A DNA stretch of 64,000 nucleotides from Uranotaenia lowii (taxonomy: Eukaryota > Arthropoda > Insecta > Diptera > Culicidae), in the NCBI RefSeq assembly GCF_029784155.1, contig NC_073693.1, positions 165,717,104 to 165,781,103 of the forward strand, written 5' to 3'. The position numbers and the translations under genes are program-made. Shown here piece by piece: positions 22,163-34,643 of the stretch; the stretch's first letter is position 1, and each line of letters starts with the position of its first letter. The notes beneath the pieces were generated by a model. That model worked only from the letters and a program-made list of their open reading frames with translations. It searched no databases and was not told the DNA's origin.

Positions 22163-23100
22163 ATGAAAATGTGAAAAAAGTCAATTTTTCTTGAAAATTT
22201 TCTCATGAGAGTTCTATCAAGACCTAGTTAATATGAAATGATAATTTTAGAATGGATGGTGATTGATATTATTAGCAATTATATGGATCTGTTTTAGATA
22301 ATCGTTCAAAACAAACCGAAGTAATTTAAAAAAATCATAAACTACCAACTTATACAGAAATTTTACTTACAAGTTGAAGGTTTAAAATCTGCAGTAAATC
22401 CGAAAAAAAATATTTTTCACAAAATCTTTTCTTGTTTGCCCTGTTCATTATCAATCATTTGATGTTTAAAATTTAATTATCGCAAGAATAGGAGCAAAGT
22501 TATTGCAATAATAATGCATCAGTTTTTAAATCATAATTATGTTCCTATTCAAGTTTTAGCTTCATGCAACCTGAAAAACGTGGCATCAAGAGAACTTGCA
22601 TACAACTTAATCAAAGCGTGCGTTTTTTAACTCTTCTTCCAGTCATGGGCTACTTGATTGAATAAAATATCTTTGCTTGTGCACAAGTTGGTGTGGAGAT
22701 AACTTGAATGAAAAATATATTATCAATTTAAATTTGTTGCAAACATCTGTGAATAACTTGACCGCTATATATCCAATTTGTATGTTTATTACATCAAAAG
22801 AAAGGTAATTAAAAGGGCTAGCTTTACAAGAAAAGCTTTTTCAAAAAAATATTTTTTTTCTAATTTACTTTAGGTTATAAATTTTCAACTTGTAAGTAAA
22901 ATTTCTGTACAAGTTGGTAGTTTATGATTTTTTTTTATTTTTTCGGTTTGTTTTGAACGATTATCTAAAACAGATCCATATAATTGCTAATCATATAAAC
23001 CAGTATGCATCCTAAAATTATCGTTTCATATTAAAAGGGGCTTGTTAGAACTCTCATAAGAAAATGTTCAAGAAAAATGGACTTTTTTCATAAAAATTCA
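22163..23100. mobile_element. foldback element, arms of about 260 bp
   Basis: Left arm about 22163-22430 and right arm about 22845-23100 are inverted copies. For example TTTTACTTACAAGTTGAAGG near 22366 is matched by CAACTTGTAAGTAAAATTTC near 22886, and GATCTGTTTTAGATAATCG near 22287 by CGATTATCTAAAACAGATCC near 22959. The spacer is about 414 bp without an ORF. The family is not related by eye to the other foldbacks here. Confidence 0.75.
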
Positions 23101-23239
23101 TTGCGCAGAACAGAAATAAGTTCAATAGATCTCCAATTTCGAAGAGATACTTGAAAATGCCTGAGGAACAACCCATGTGAGTTTGACTTTGATCTGCGAA
23201 AAAAGGCGAAAAGTGAACTAGTCTAAATTGTATATACCT

Positions 23240-24755
23240 GGCCAGCTGGCAACTGATTGAACATTCTTATTTATAGTCAGTTATAGGAGGGAACTCATCT
23301 TACCTGTCGGTCACTTATGGGAATCGAACCCAAAAGTTTTCTTGCCGATACCGGGAATGGAACGCCTGGCATACCAAAACCAGACTCGCGCCAGCCTATC
23401 CGCTAGACCAGGGGTGAGCAATCCGCGGCCCGCGGGCCGCGTGTGGTCCGTGAGACCCTTATGTGCGGCCCGCGAAGCTTTTTTGAATTTTTTATGCCTT
23501 AATTTTTTCTACGATGAACAGTGAGGAAAATTGCAGATTGTTATCTTTTTTCTGGCATTTTAAGCGTTTATTATGCTCTGTTCAAGGCTTAAATGCAATA
23601 TTGTTTTTTGGCATAACATAATATTGGTGTGTTTTTTTATTCAGCTATTTTTTTTCCTTATTATTAAACTCTTAAACTTTTAAACTTTGAGAGAAAATCC
23701 ATTAAATAGAGTTCGAAGTACAGCCAAAAATCGGAAACTACACATGGTCAAAGGAATTTCGAAGCCGGTTTAGTGAAGTCATCACCAGTTTTCATTTCAA
23801 GCAAAAATATAAAGTTAAATGGTAAAAAATATGCTCAGCAGATTTTTTTAAAATTATTCTATTCAATTCGGCAAAAAGGCTTGTTCGGTTAGCATTCAAA
23901 TACTGGAAAAGAAAACCAAAAACTTGTGATATTTTTTTATTTCTGAATATTGACGATTCTACCCAAAATATCTTTGACGATTATCTGTGAAGCTTTTTTC
24001 AGATACTTAATAGAAAATTTATCACAAACATCGATAAGTTGAGTTATTTCACTTATAATTCGGAATCCACATTACCAGAATCAAAATATAGCTTTAGAAA
24101 TCCTATCGCAATGATATCTAAATAAGATTAAAATTGATAAAAATGTGGATAAAAATTCTAAAATCAAGAATGCAATGATTCAATACAGAACTTCAATTTA
24201 AACAAACGAGTTTTTAACGTTTGTAGGAAAAAAATATAAGCTTTGAGGATAAGTTTTAATAGTGGAAAAAATCACAAAATGTAAAATAGCGATTCAACGT
24301 CCAACGCTAAGAAGACTGTGATGTCTTTCAAAATATATTTATCATACTCTTAGTTATCACTGTGGCAAGCTCTAAAAATTTTTTGAATTGAAGTGATGAC
24401 CAATAGTATCATCGGTTTAAACTAGAATGTTGTAAGAACGATTTTGCCAAGAAGTACCAACTATTAAACAATTGAGAGAAATTAAAAATGACAAAGATTT
24501 AGCAAGGTATCTTTTCAATATCGGGTATTTTAAAAGCCGTGTTGAATATCTGTTGTGAACACGTGAACTCGCTTTATCTATTATATTTCAGATTTGTTTT
24601 CGCCAAAAATTTGTAGTTATGAAAAATGATGTAGAGTTCTGATAATTATCACAAAAAATATTTTAGGTGCGGCCCGCCGACAAGATTTTAAATTTAAATT
24701 GGCCCGTTGATTCAAAAGGTTGCTCACCCCTGCGCTAGACCACATCAGCGCTGTA
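23240..24755 (-). mobile_element. tRNA-derived SINE broken by a hAT insertion
   Basis: Read on the minus strand, CAGCGCTGATGTGGTCTAGCG (complement of about 24733-24753) continues after the insertion as GATAGGCTGGCGCGAGTCTG (complement of 23381-23400), then GGGTTCGATTCCCATAAGTG (near 23311-23330). TGGTCTAGCGGATAGGCTGG is a tRNA-like A box and GGGTTCGATTCCC a B box, so the unit resembles a tRNA-derived SINE. It is different from the SINE at 48.1 kb. The hAT target duplication CGCTAGAC lies within the A box, so pol III transcription of this copy should be lost. Confidence 0.7.
23409..24732. mobile_element. non-autonomous hAT element, 1324 bp
   Basis: TIRs begin CAGGGGTGAGCAA on the left and, as complement of the right end, CAGGGGTGAGCAACC, followed by GC-rich subterminal repeats (GCGGCCCGCGGGCC near 23424; GCGGCCCGCCGA near 24672). 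A perfect 8-bp duplication CGCTAGAC flanks it at 23401-23408 and 24733-24740. The CAGNGGTG ends, GGCCCG motif and 8-bp TSD are classical hAT features. The interior is AT-rich and has no transposase ORF, so it is a deletion derivative or MITE-like form. Confidence 0.92.
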
Positions 24756-24764
24756 TTTGCCTTG

Positions 24765-24984
24765 GAGAATTTTTAAATTGGCACAAAACCTGAAACCAAA
24801 ATGATGTTGAATTTTTAAAAACAAAATGTTCAATTCTCCTATACAAAAATAAATTTTGAAATTTACTCATGTAAACGTTACTTGAAAACTCTGCAAAAAA
24901 TCATGGATGAGTTTTGAACCACAACAAAGCTTTTGAGACCCTAGGGTTAAAGAAATTTAAAAACGACCCTAAATCGACTCAGTC
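24765..24984. mobile_element. fragment of TA-flanked MITE family
   Basis: Matches the right arm of the element at 46140-46837, including AATTTACTCATGTAAACGTTACTT, here near 24859, and the terminus AAATCGACTCAGTC ending at 24984, followed by TTATA. The left half is absent. Confidence 0.7.
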
Positions 24985-27900
24985 TTATATACAGGGTCTT
25001 TAGCAGGGTGTGTCGAATTGCAACTTTTCCGAACTCAAATTTCAAAATTCTAAAAAGCTTCCTTTTCGGTAAAAACGAAGGACTGAATTTTTACAAATTT
25101 TTAAAATGAGGTTAAGGTTGATGGGTATGGAAATTTTGTATGGTAAAACGCAAAAATTTGTTTGGAATACTATTTTTGATTTTTCTTGTATATTTTATTT
25201 TCACGCGATACAAATGAAAGGAAGACGGCAAACCAGCAGAACTAGCTAAAAAATAGTTATAACGCCCCAAACAGAGCATTCTTTTTTTTCGAAAACAAAA
25301 TCTAGCAACAGTGTAAGACTTACTGTTCAATTTTCAGAAATATTATTTTAACAAGATAGTTATTCTGAATGTTCTGATGAGTTGATCTGCATTAAAATCG
25401 TTTTTTTTTTAACAAAATAGAAATTTAGAGTCACCAGATGCCATGATTTTGCAAAAAAAACCTTCCTTTGCGGTTTGGGTCTACATATATGACCCGAACT
25501 TTACTTTCTCGAAGCGATATCTAAGGAACAGTTAAATTTTCTGACTTTTCTTAAAATGAGATGTTTTACAATTTCTGAATTTCAGATTTTCGAAAAGGGG
25601 AAACCAGAGTCACCCAAACAAAAAAAGGACAATTAGCCGGTTAGGGTTCAATAGGCCCGGAATATTGTTTTGGTTATAAAATCAAACCCATTGAACCGAT
25701 TTTTTATAAACTACATCATTTTGAAATTGTCCAAGTGTTATATCAGATGCTGCTCAAAAATTTGAGTATAGATTTTTGTGGTCTTGACCTTAAAGCCAAA
25801 CAGTCCTTAATAAATGGCTGTTTTGCATAAAAAATAACTCATTTTTTTAAAGTCATATTGAAAAACTTTTGATTGATATGAATTCAAATAGATTGAGAGC
25901 TCACATTGAAGTAACAAAAGTGGTTAGTTTTACAGATCACAACTGGTTATTTAAAAAATTCATAAAAAAAATTGCAAAGATTTTAAAATTTTCATGAAAA
26001 TCAAGGAATTTAGATTTAAAATGATGATTTTGATTATGAAGAGACTGATACAGTGAACAATTTTAGTATCAAATCATATAATTGAAAATGAAATTATATT
26101 TTAAGAAATCATAAATACGACCATTCAATTCACTCCAGAATTTGAATTCTGCTCATTTAATCCATTTTATGTTGAAATACGGCTCAGCGAGTTTCTGAAA
26201 TCTTTCGTTGTATATTACTCACGGTTCTTAATATGATGAAAATATCACAAAAAATTAAAAATAAGATAATTTTTGTTGGTTTCCAGGTTTTTATAGATTA
26301 AACAATTTATAAGCCCAGTTTTATAAATTTAAGCAAATTATTCAGTAAAAAAACACTGGTTTTTAAGTAGAGAAGCAATGATTTTTCTTTTTTCCTATAT
26401 TTCCATTTATGACATATGACATTGGAAATAAAAAACTTTTATTCATTTAAATGAACCTTTAAATACGCTCAAGTTTAGTTGACATAGTGATATTTCATTA
26501 CTTTAACCGTGATGGTCATGATCTTCTTTAAAAAACGCCATCGTTTTTAGCCCTTTTGTCTTTCGGCTCAATTTTCAGACACCAACAAGACTTAAATAAT
26601 TTTTTTTCTTCATAAACAGACAATGAACATGTAAACAATTTCAAAATGGTATAATTTATGAAATTAAAAAACATTAACAATTCAACATACCATTGTGAAA
26701 GAGTTTCAAATCATAGCAATTCAGTTATTAACCTTTAATTCATTCATCAACTTTAAATCACCCAAAATATCGCTTTAGTTGAGCTTAATGCATCCATCTA
26801 TTGAGCTCTGTTGACGTGTCACGGGTTTCCATCAATATAAAAGGACAAAGCTCAAAATAACCACCATACATGCTCTCGTACATTGACCACTGACGAGTTT
26901 TTTTTTGTTTGTGATAAATTTCTCGGAACTGCTCTGCTGGTGTGGATTCTGTGCAGCTCAACAGGTTCGGTTTTTTGCTTCCTTCCGAGTTTTTTTGTTT
27001 GATGATTAACTTATCTGCTTGCGTAGGCGATGCTGGGCCAAAGTCGTGTCGTGTGTATCAGATTCTGTTTTCGAAAACAAGCCAGCTTGCCAGTAGGATG
27101 GAATGAAGGCGATTCAAATTCCATCCGGACGATCCCATTCCATCTTCTCTCAACCATCGATGTGCTGTGTCTGTCTGTGGACACTGGTGATGGCTATCTA
27201 GCTTTTTCGAAGAATCATCTCGCAAACAACGCAAAAAATAAAACCAAAGTGTTTTAACCGTTTGTCCTGAACGAGAGCCATATTACCGTACCATGCATGC
27301 GTGTTTACGGTTGAAGAATCCATTTTATTATCAGGTCATCAGGTTTTATTGCGTTTTTTAGACCTTTCAATGTTTTGAATTATGTACTTCAGGAATTCCG
27401 ACGAACTGTTGCTATAAAACTTCACGAACCAAAAAATGGACTTACATTTTTATTGTTTGACTTCTATTGCGAAGTAATCCCCCTCTCAATGTAAAAAAAT
27501 CATAAACTGTTCTGCTCAAAATCTAACATTTTCCAACTCAAGGAGATTTCCGTTATGTTTTAAGCTTACATACTGCGAATCCACCAATCCACTATCTTGT
27601 GATGGTTGCTATTAAAAAATTTCATTTTTGTCTTCAATCATCTATGGTTAATGCATTACCAAATTTTTCTCTAGTGTCTCGGACTTATTTCCTGGAAAAA
27701 CTTCAGCTGCAATTTTGCCTCCCGTAAAAAAACTTTCTCTTCATTGGTTTGAGTGCAACAGGTGAAATGTTATTGGATTTCATGAGCTTCCTTCCATAAC
27801 AGTAAGCGTAAGCGTAAGCAAAACAAACTTCATTGTTGGGTTTGAAATCCATTCATGTTCATCAAAACAGAACACTATAGCTATTCATCGATTTCCATTC

Positions 27901-29421
27901 TTCCTTCAATCACGATGTTCTGTTAATGGATTAAATTGATTTTATGTCAAGTCGCTCCCCTTAAAAACTGATGTTATATACATTGAAACTGAAAAATTAA
28001 AACTTTTTTTCTTCTTAACACATTAAGAACCAAGAAGAAATCGAAGCCGGGAAACTCCGGATTAAATACTGTCAACTGGGGCATTAACTTCAATGGCTTC
28101 TAAAAACATTATGTCTAGAGATAAATCAAACGGCATTAGCATCAAAACTTTAAGGTTGATGGGACATCACATTGACGTAGTCAGAAAACTGTTAGTTTCA
28201 TTAGTATTTTTTAATGAACTAAAAAACATGCGGTCTTTACGGAAACTGGTTGGTATTCGGATCATCAATCAAATGACATCGGTACTTTCTGAACTCTAAT
28301 TTTAATTTCTCAGTTAAGTTTGGGTGCCAAATAGATGCACACAATGCGCGACGGATTCGTTAACAAAACTGACTTGGATCATCTTCAGTAAGCCAACGCC
28401 TTACAATGCGTTGTGTATTTGATACAAAATCTAATAAAAACCTTTGAAAATTTATACTTTTTGACAAATTGGTGATACCATAAAAGCTGTAAGGTATAAA
28501 AACACCTATAACAGTAACTTTTAGTTTTGTTCGAACAATTTTTTTTTTGCCGCTAAAGGTGATAATGGAAAAAATATAAGGGTGCTGCATGCATTCAGGG
28601 GTAAAAATATAACCAACAAATTTGAAATTGAAATCATAAAATCCAATAGAGGGATGGAAGAATATTTAATGTAAACAAACGTGTGATGCAGAACAATCGT
28701 ATTGCAGCGTGCGTCAATTTTTTAATTTTTTTTGTCTTTATTTAAGAGGTTTTTAGCCACAGGCTGGTTCACCTCTGGGTTTTCAAAGTTTAAATTATGT
28801 AACATTTCAATTTATTCACTCTTATACACCCTGATCATCTTACAATCAGTTTAATTTTTATTTCTGAGCTATTACTTCATGCTATTTCAAGTTTCCTTGG
28901 CCATTTCAAATAAGTTTTCGTCTCACACACGTCTGAAGATATTTGGATCATCTTTGGAATATTGAAATCAAAATGTACAAAAACCTGTAATCGACCTAGC
29001 TTTCCAATACTGGTGTTAAGTCCTTACAGAATCGATATTTTTGATGTAACCATGGAGTTCTAAGTTTGAATAAAACACACATTTAAATATATGTGTTTGA
29101 ATAATCTTGCTGTCGTTGCTCCTACGACGTCTTGTCCGACTTGTGCTTACCAAGGGAATTGACGGAAGTTTTGCCCCATATAAATCTGTATATTCAAGCT
29201 AAAAAATCTATTTAATCTGTACAAAATCTCAAAAATCTGTATTGAAATCTGTATCGCTCATTTGGATGCAGAATGCTTCAGAAAGGTAGGAATAATTGAT
29301 AAACTCATTGTAACATGAATTTTGAATTCAAGTTCATTAAGAAAACCTTTTATTTGCAGCTATTTTTACTAAAACATTTATCAATTTTATCGTGGTATTC
29401 CATCTAGCAAAATTTTGATTA
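24985..29421. other. intron 3, AT-rich, no gene recognised
   Basis: Open frames here are short and without motifs. The patch at about 26900-27300 is somewhat less AT-rich and has a 75-codon frame (27030-27257) that I could not relate to any family. A low-complexity AATCTGTA-rich piece lies near 29186-29255. No RNA gene or clear terminal repeats were seen. Confidence 0.4.
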
Positions 29422-30397
29422 GGGGAGAGTGGGGATACTTGATCCCCTTTTCTTATTTTCACCATATCTTTTTGGAACAATTTAGCAACTCGCCGTCTTT
29501 GACAATTTCTGACAGCTTGTAACTTCAAGTTTCTATGCTCCAAAAATTAGAACGATACTTGAACCCGTTGATGAACTAGAAGCATTTTCGTGGGAGTAAA
29601 AAAATTGCGACTTTTCTGAAGTTAGGGGAGACTTGATCCCCTATTGAAGGAGACTTGATCTTTTATTCAGGAAGCCCTAATCCTTGTATGAATATCAAAC
29701 AAAACCCCAAGATAGAATGTTAATTGACCATTTTGGTCATGTTTGTTCTCATTTTACAATTTATAGCAGACATAAGAAGAAAATTCTAAAACTTTGTCTC
29801 AACGCTAATAACATTGCATACTTAAAGGCGCTATTTTTTATAATTAAGAGAAAATGAATTATTTTTGCTCTTTTCTTCAGACAATTGTTTGATAAATATT
29901 AGTTTTTGGATAAATATTAGTAATTTCGTAATCAGCAATCATAACGATCAATTCAGAAGAAGAATGTGCCGTTTGGAAAGGGGGATCAATTGTACCCAAC
30001 TCTAGGGGATCAATTGTACCCATAATCAACATTTTAGAAAACTTTTTCTGAAAAAAGTTGAGAGTTTTCCATTGCTTTGAAAATATGGCATTATGAAGGT
30101 CATTTTACGCTCGAACGATTGATACATTGGAACAAATATTTTTTTCATAATTTTCCCATGTACGGAACATTCTAAAGTGATGAAAAAAGATCTTCAAGTT
30201 ACATTTTGTGAATTTTTTTTAACAAAGTTCAATTACTCAAACAATTATTTTGTTAAAAATTTTTAAACTACAAGCATTGTTATTTTGCTCATTTTGGCAC
30301 ATTTTTCTAGATTATTTGATCTTTGTAAGACATTCCAGTTTCGAGATATAGCAAAGGAATCAAGTATCCCCAGGGATCAAGTATCCTCATTCTCCCC
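29422..30397. mobile_element. 976-bp TIR element, copy 2
   Basis: Ends GGGGAGAGTGGGGATACTTG (left) and CAAGTATCCTCATTCTCCCC (right) form an imperfect terminal inverted repeat of about 26 bp. It is flanked by TA at 29420-29421 and 30398-30399, so it behaves like a Tc1/mariner-type MITE. Internal landmarks are GGGGATCAATTGTACCCA, present twice near 29984-30021. There is no long ORF, and an open frame of 68 codons at the left end is only the TIR region. It is almost identical to, and the same length as, the copy at 37487. Confidence 0.88.
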
Positions 30398-31293
30398 TAC
30401 ATATTTTCGGGTTTTACAAATTTTATATTTCACGAATTTAACCAATGATTTACACTTGAGAATTGCGTCCATAGTTCACGTGGTTAGAAGGTTTCTTACT
30501 TAAATTGAACAAATATTTCATAATAAAAAGCTGACTCTATTCATTGGTTTCAAGCTGGATTAGTTTTTAAAGCCCAACTACATACACTCTGAAGCATTGG
30601 TTGTCAAGATGTCCATCAAACGAGACTCATTTTGAAGCTTGTAGCCAGCAGAGTATGTTTTTTTTTAATTTAGCACCCTGGATATGCCTGTGAAAGATTG
30701 TTTAAAAATATGTTTTCATTAGTTCAGTGGTCTTAAACAGTTAAAAAATTTGATGACGAGCACAATATGTAAAAGTAACCAGTGGAAAACTGCCGGGGAC
30801 TGAAAATCTGTGTAAAATCCGTATAAATTCATCGCGCACTAAAAGGCTAATAGTTATTTCGGGATAATAAAGAGAATTGCATTTTTTGAAATTTATTTTC
30901 CAGGATCTGTTTTCAAAACGATATTCGCCTCAATATTGCTTCTGCAACTAGTGATCCAAAAGGCGAACAGTCATTCTGGAATTCAAAAGAACGCTCACAT
31001 TTGGGGAATAAACAAAATGAGAAAGCAAAAGGACACAAAATTATATTTTTGATCTTTTGGAATATATAATCAAAGAAAAGCTAAACTTGTCAATCGGATA
31101 ATGAAATTAAGTTAATTTTAAAGGAGTTTAATGACTTAGGCAAATGATCCAATGCAGTAGAATAGGCAATTGATTTTATTTTCTCAAACCTTGAATGCGT
31201 TTTTCTCAAAACAGATGCCCGAATTCTGAATGATCAAAGCCTCATTTGGCTTTCGACATTTGGTCTTTAGTTTTCAGAATAGCGTCCAATCTA
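30398..31293. other. intron 3 spacer
   Basis: AT-rich; nothing recognised before the decayed mariner. Confidence 0.4.
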
Positions 31294-32240
31294 GAGGAGC
31301 TAAGAGTCAGAATTGTGTACAGAGGTCGTGAAAATCCAAACTACACGCACGTAGAAATAGCAAAATTATTGAATGTGGCGAAATCAATCGTAACCAAAGT
31401 AACAAAAGTGTTCGGGGAACGTTTGTTGACAACTAGGAAGCCGGGATCTGGGGAAAATCGAAATCCGGGAGCCGCAGAGACGAACAGAAGAGTGGCTATC
31501 ACCTTCAAGCGAAACTCCTATCTCTCCGTTCGGGCTGTCGCCAATAAGTTGGGAATATCGTCCACAACCGTGCATGAAGCTTAAAAACGATCCGAACTAT
31601 CGACTTATAAGAAGGTGGTGACTGCTAATCGCAATGAAAAGAAAAACCTTATGGCAAAAACAAGCTCTCGGAAGCTGTATATGACATTGTTGAACAAGTT
31701 TTATTGCGTGGTAATGGAGGACGAAAACTACACCAAGGCAGACTTCAGACAGCTTCCGAGACAAGAGTATTTTACAGCAACTGGAAGGAGAAAGATGACA
31801 GACATTTTCAAGCATATTAAACAATCAAAGTTTAGCCAGTAGCATGGAAAGCTAGACTTTTGTTGCAGCCGGGTCCGTCAACCAGGAAATTTATGTAGAA
31901 GAGTGTCTTCAAGAGCGTTTGCTGCCTTTCCTGAAGAAACATGACTTGTCTGTGCTGTTTTGGTTGGATTTGGCATCCTGCTATTATGGAAAAAAGGGCC
32001 ATGGAGTGGTATGCCGCTAACAACATTCAGGTTGTGCCCAAGGAAAAGAACTTAAGACACAAGAACTTCCCCCAATCGAAGAATATTGGACGATAGTTAA
32101 GCAGAACCTTAAGAAGACCCGAAAAACTGTTAGCAGTGAGAAGCAGTTCAAAGCAAAGTAGATAAGGAGACTGTACAAAATCTAATGGTAAATTTCCGAA
32201 ATTTTTATCACTTCCGAAATGCTCGACATTGAATCTCAAG
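31294..32240 (+). pseudogene. decayed mariner transposase
   Basis: Broken frames retain the layout of a mariner transposase: a helix-turn-helix region (HVEIAKLLNVAKSIVTKVTK), a linker RKPGSGENRN, a second HTH (LSVRAVANKLGISSTTVHEA), the first catalytic region VMEDENYTKADFRQLP near 31714-31757, and the last one PPIEEYWTIVKQNLKK near 32069-32115. Stop codons and frameshifts separate these blocks (e.g. after HEA near 31582 and at 31840). It resembles the intact DD37E protein at 3815-4825 in motif order but is not a close copy. TIRs were not found. Non-functional. Confidence 0.8.
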
Positions 32241-33476
32241 TTTCGTAAACAGACTGACGCTTAATCGGCTGTCTTCTTTTTCGTTGCGCTTTCGTTAAGT
32301 TTCGTTCTATTATTAACGATTACGAAGCTAATTTTTGAAAGATCGTTTGCGTGCAAGAAAATGTAAAAAATGGGTGGTAATACTAGCTTGTTATAAAGCA
32401 TTATTTTTTCCGATTGGGTAAGAGTTCACAAAAAATTATAGATATCAACTTAAAGTAGAAGGTTCAGAAATTTTAGTAAGCTTTTGGATAAAATGTGTAT
32501 GTGCCGTAAAGCATTGTAAATCGACGACAAAAAAAGGTAATTTTTTCACTGTTCCAAAAACTTCTCGGTACTTCTGAAAACTAAAGAAAAATGCACATTT
32601 CTTAATGTAATTTGATAAAAGAGAAGTCAATTAACATTTATTTGAAATTTGGAACAGCCCCAACAATTGATAAGCTAGAAATTTCTATTCAAAAATACAT
32701 AATTTTTTGCTAGTTTCTACCATATTTTTTGGGAAGTTGCATACACACAGGCGTAATAATTTTAAAGCTGGAGGGCAGATTTGGATATTTGATGGGGCTT
32801 GAAATGAAAACAAATTACATCCTTACATTAAAACACAATTTAAATTGACATCGATCAATGGTTATATCATGTTTTGTATTTTTATCGGACCGGCTTATAT
32901 GGTCTGAATTTAAACTTTATATAACCACTAAGTTTGTCTGTGCACTAAGCGTACAGAATTTCCATACAGAATTTTACATTTTTGATTGTCTTAAGCAAAA
33001 AGTTTTTAAATTCTATCTAAAATATTCATTAAAAGTAGCAACTAAACCCAAACCAATAGGTTTAAAGTTACAACGAAAAAATCATACATGCATACTTGCA
33101 TACTTAATGATGGATAAAATACAGATAGAAAATTGTCAAAAATGAAAAGGTTTTGAAAATGGGCGAAGAGAATTGATTAGAAGACATTTTTTCTTATGTT
33201 AGTTTCAACGACTAACTATTTTTAAATGGAACAATCATTAGAATTGACTCTCCTACAGGGATTACTTATTCTTATTAAGTGAAGCAAAACTTCAATTGAA
33301 ACTTCAAAGGAGTGTTGTCTTCATAATGATTTGGAATCATGAAAACTTTACTCAACGGATTGTAAAGTCGTCTATAATTTATCGTTCACCCAGAATGTTG
33401 CTTACTCAATATCGTATTAACCCAGATGGCAGCAGTACAGCTTCGATACAGCGAATTGACTGAATGAAGGTGTACA
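32241..33476. other. intron 3 spacer
   Basis: AT-rich, with only short motif-free frames. Nothing recognised. Confidence 0.4.
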
Positions 33477-33640
33477 CGATCGTATTTATTTAACCAATTT
33501 TGGTTCAAAAGTAACCATTTTCGACCTTTTCCCGCGTTATGTCCTTTTATGACTTCTCCGCTAGAACCCATAAAATGACTTTTCGGGGAGAAGTTGAAAT
33601 TTGGTTATTTTTTAACCGTTTATCAATATGGCGAGGAAGT
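33477..33640. repeat. repeat similar to 36850-37000 in reverse
   Basis: ATTTATTTAACCAATTTTGG near 33484 and AAATTTGGTTATTTTTTAAC near 33597 are approximately matched in reverse by AAAAATGGTTAAATAAAAAC near 36963 and GAAAAATAACCATATTGG near 36904. The match is loose. The two may be ends of one element of about 3.5 kb. Confidence 0.35.
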
Positions 33641-33859
33641 GAGAAAATGGTTTTTTTTAAATTGAAATTAAATAGGATGATTGATGAAGATTTGAGCTGT
33701 GATAATCAGAAAAATTTTTCGATTTTGAAATGTTTTATTAATTGTCAAAACTATGTTCATCACTGTATTTTTACATTTCAATGATTTCCGTGAAATAAAC
33801 GCGAACTCGTCGACATCGTGGCAATCTTCCAAATCAGACGTGGCAATTCGTTTCAACCA

Positions 33860-34490
33860 TTACGGATTCCAACCCCTCGGAGTGAGACGGTCAACGTGAA
33901 CATGTCCTTGCCTCGGTTGCTTTCATCGAATCGGTTCGGGACGGTGCCGATCAGATCCGGGGCAAAAACCGAGCGATTAACCTTTGATTAGCGATTTTCG
34001 ATCCGCTCTAATGCTTCCGTCTTCCAGACTAAGTCGGGAAGAAGATTTTGGCCGTCTGGGATCATTCAAGAAGCGACTAACATTCGATGGCCATCAGTTC
34101 CGGTTCCGGGGAGGATTCCTTCGATTTGAACTGATTTTAATGACCAAAAGATGTGTTCAGTTCGGAGTGGGGATCCGTCAACAACATTTGATTTTTCCGG
34201 GCCTCCGTGGGGTTGGACATTATCGATATAATGTTTGCTGCATCTCGCAGGCGGTTTTCTTGCTTTGCTGTTTGGTTGGCATCGAGTGGAGTTCGTTACA
34301 AATCTCCTGCATTTGCTGGAACTTGTTTCGTCCATCCGAGAATCCCGATCAGCTTTCGTGACCATCACGATTCGATCGAAAACATTTCGCCATCCACACT
34401 GAACACTAAATGGCTGAAACAATCTGAAAGTGATTGCATTTGAAACCGAACCGTACGGTGCACGGTAGATTTTCTCGGACACCTGTTAAA
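33860..34490. other. GC-richer island with unexplained open frames
   Basis: The base composition shifts to near-balanced GC between roughly 33860 and 34490. Open frames of 125 codons (+, 33984-34361) and 138 codons (-, 34066-34482) overlap here. Neither carries a recognisable domain, and they cannot both be real. The minus frame begins at an ATG. It could be an old element's interior, a regulatory island or an unrecognised antisense exon. I do not assign a function. Confidence 0.3.
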
Positions 34491-34643
34491 AAGGAAGGAT
34501 TATCGTTTTCGCTGAAAAATTTCCTTCAAAACAAACTTACCTACACAGACATCAACGCGATTTTCTTTCTTGCTCAAGTCCTGATTACACTAGTTTACAG
34601 CATTTTTGAACTCAGTAAACTGAAGGTCATTTCCAATATGAAA

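Noticed and set aside
23300..24755. tRNA gene on the minus strand
   Set aside because: A and B boxes are too far apart even after removing the hAT insertion, and no acceptor-stem pairing was seen. A SINE is the better reading.
27030..27257. 75-codon frame in a less AT-rich patch as a possible extra exon
   Set aside because: No similarity to the NACHT/WD family part expected here. Exons 3 and 4 already join in phase with family spacing, leaving no gap for it.
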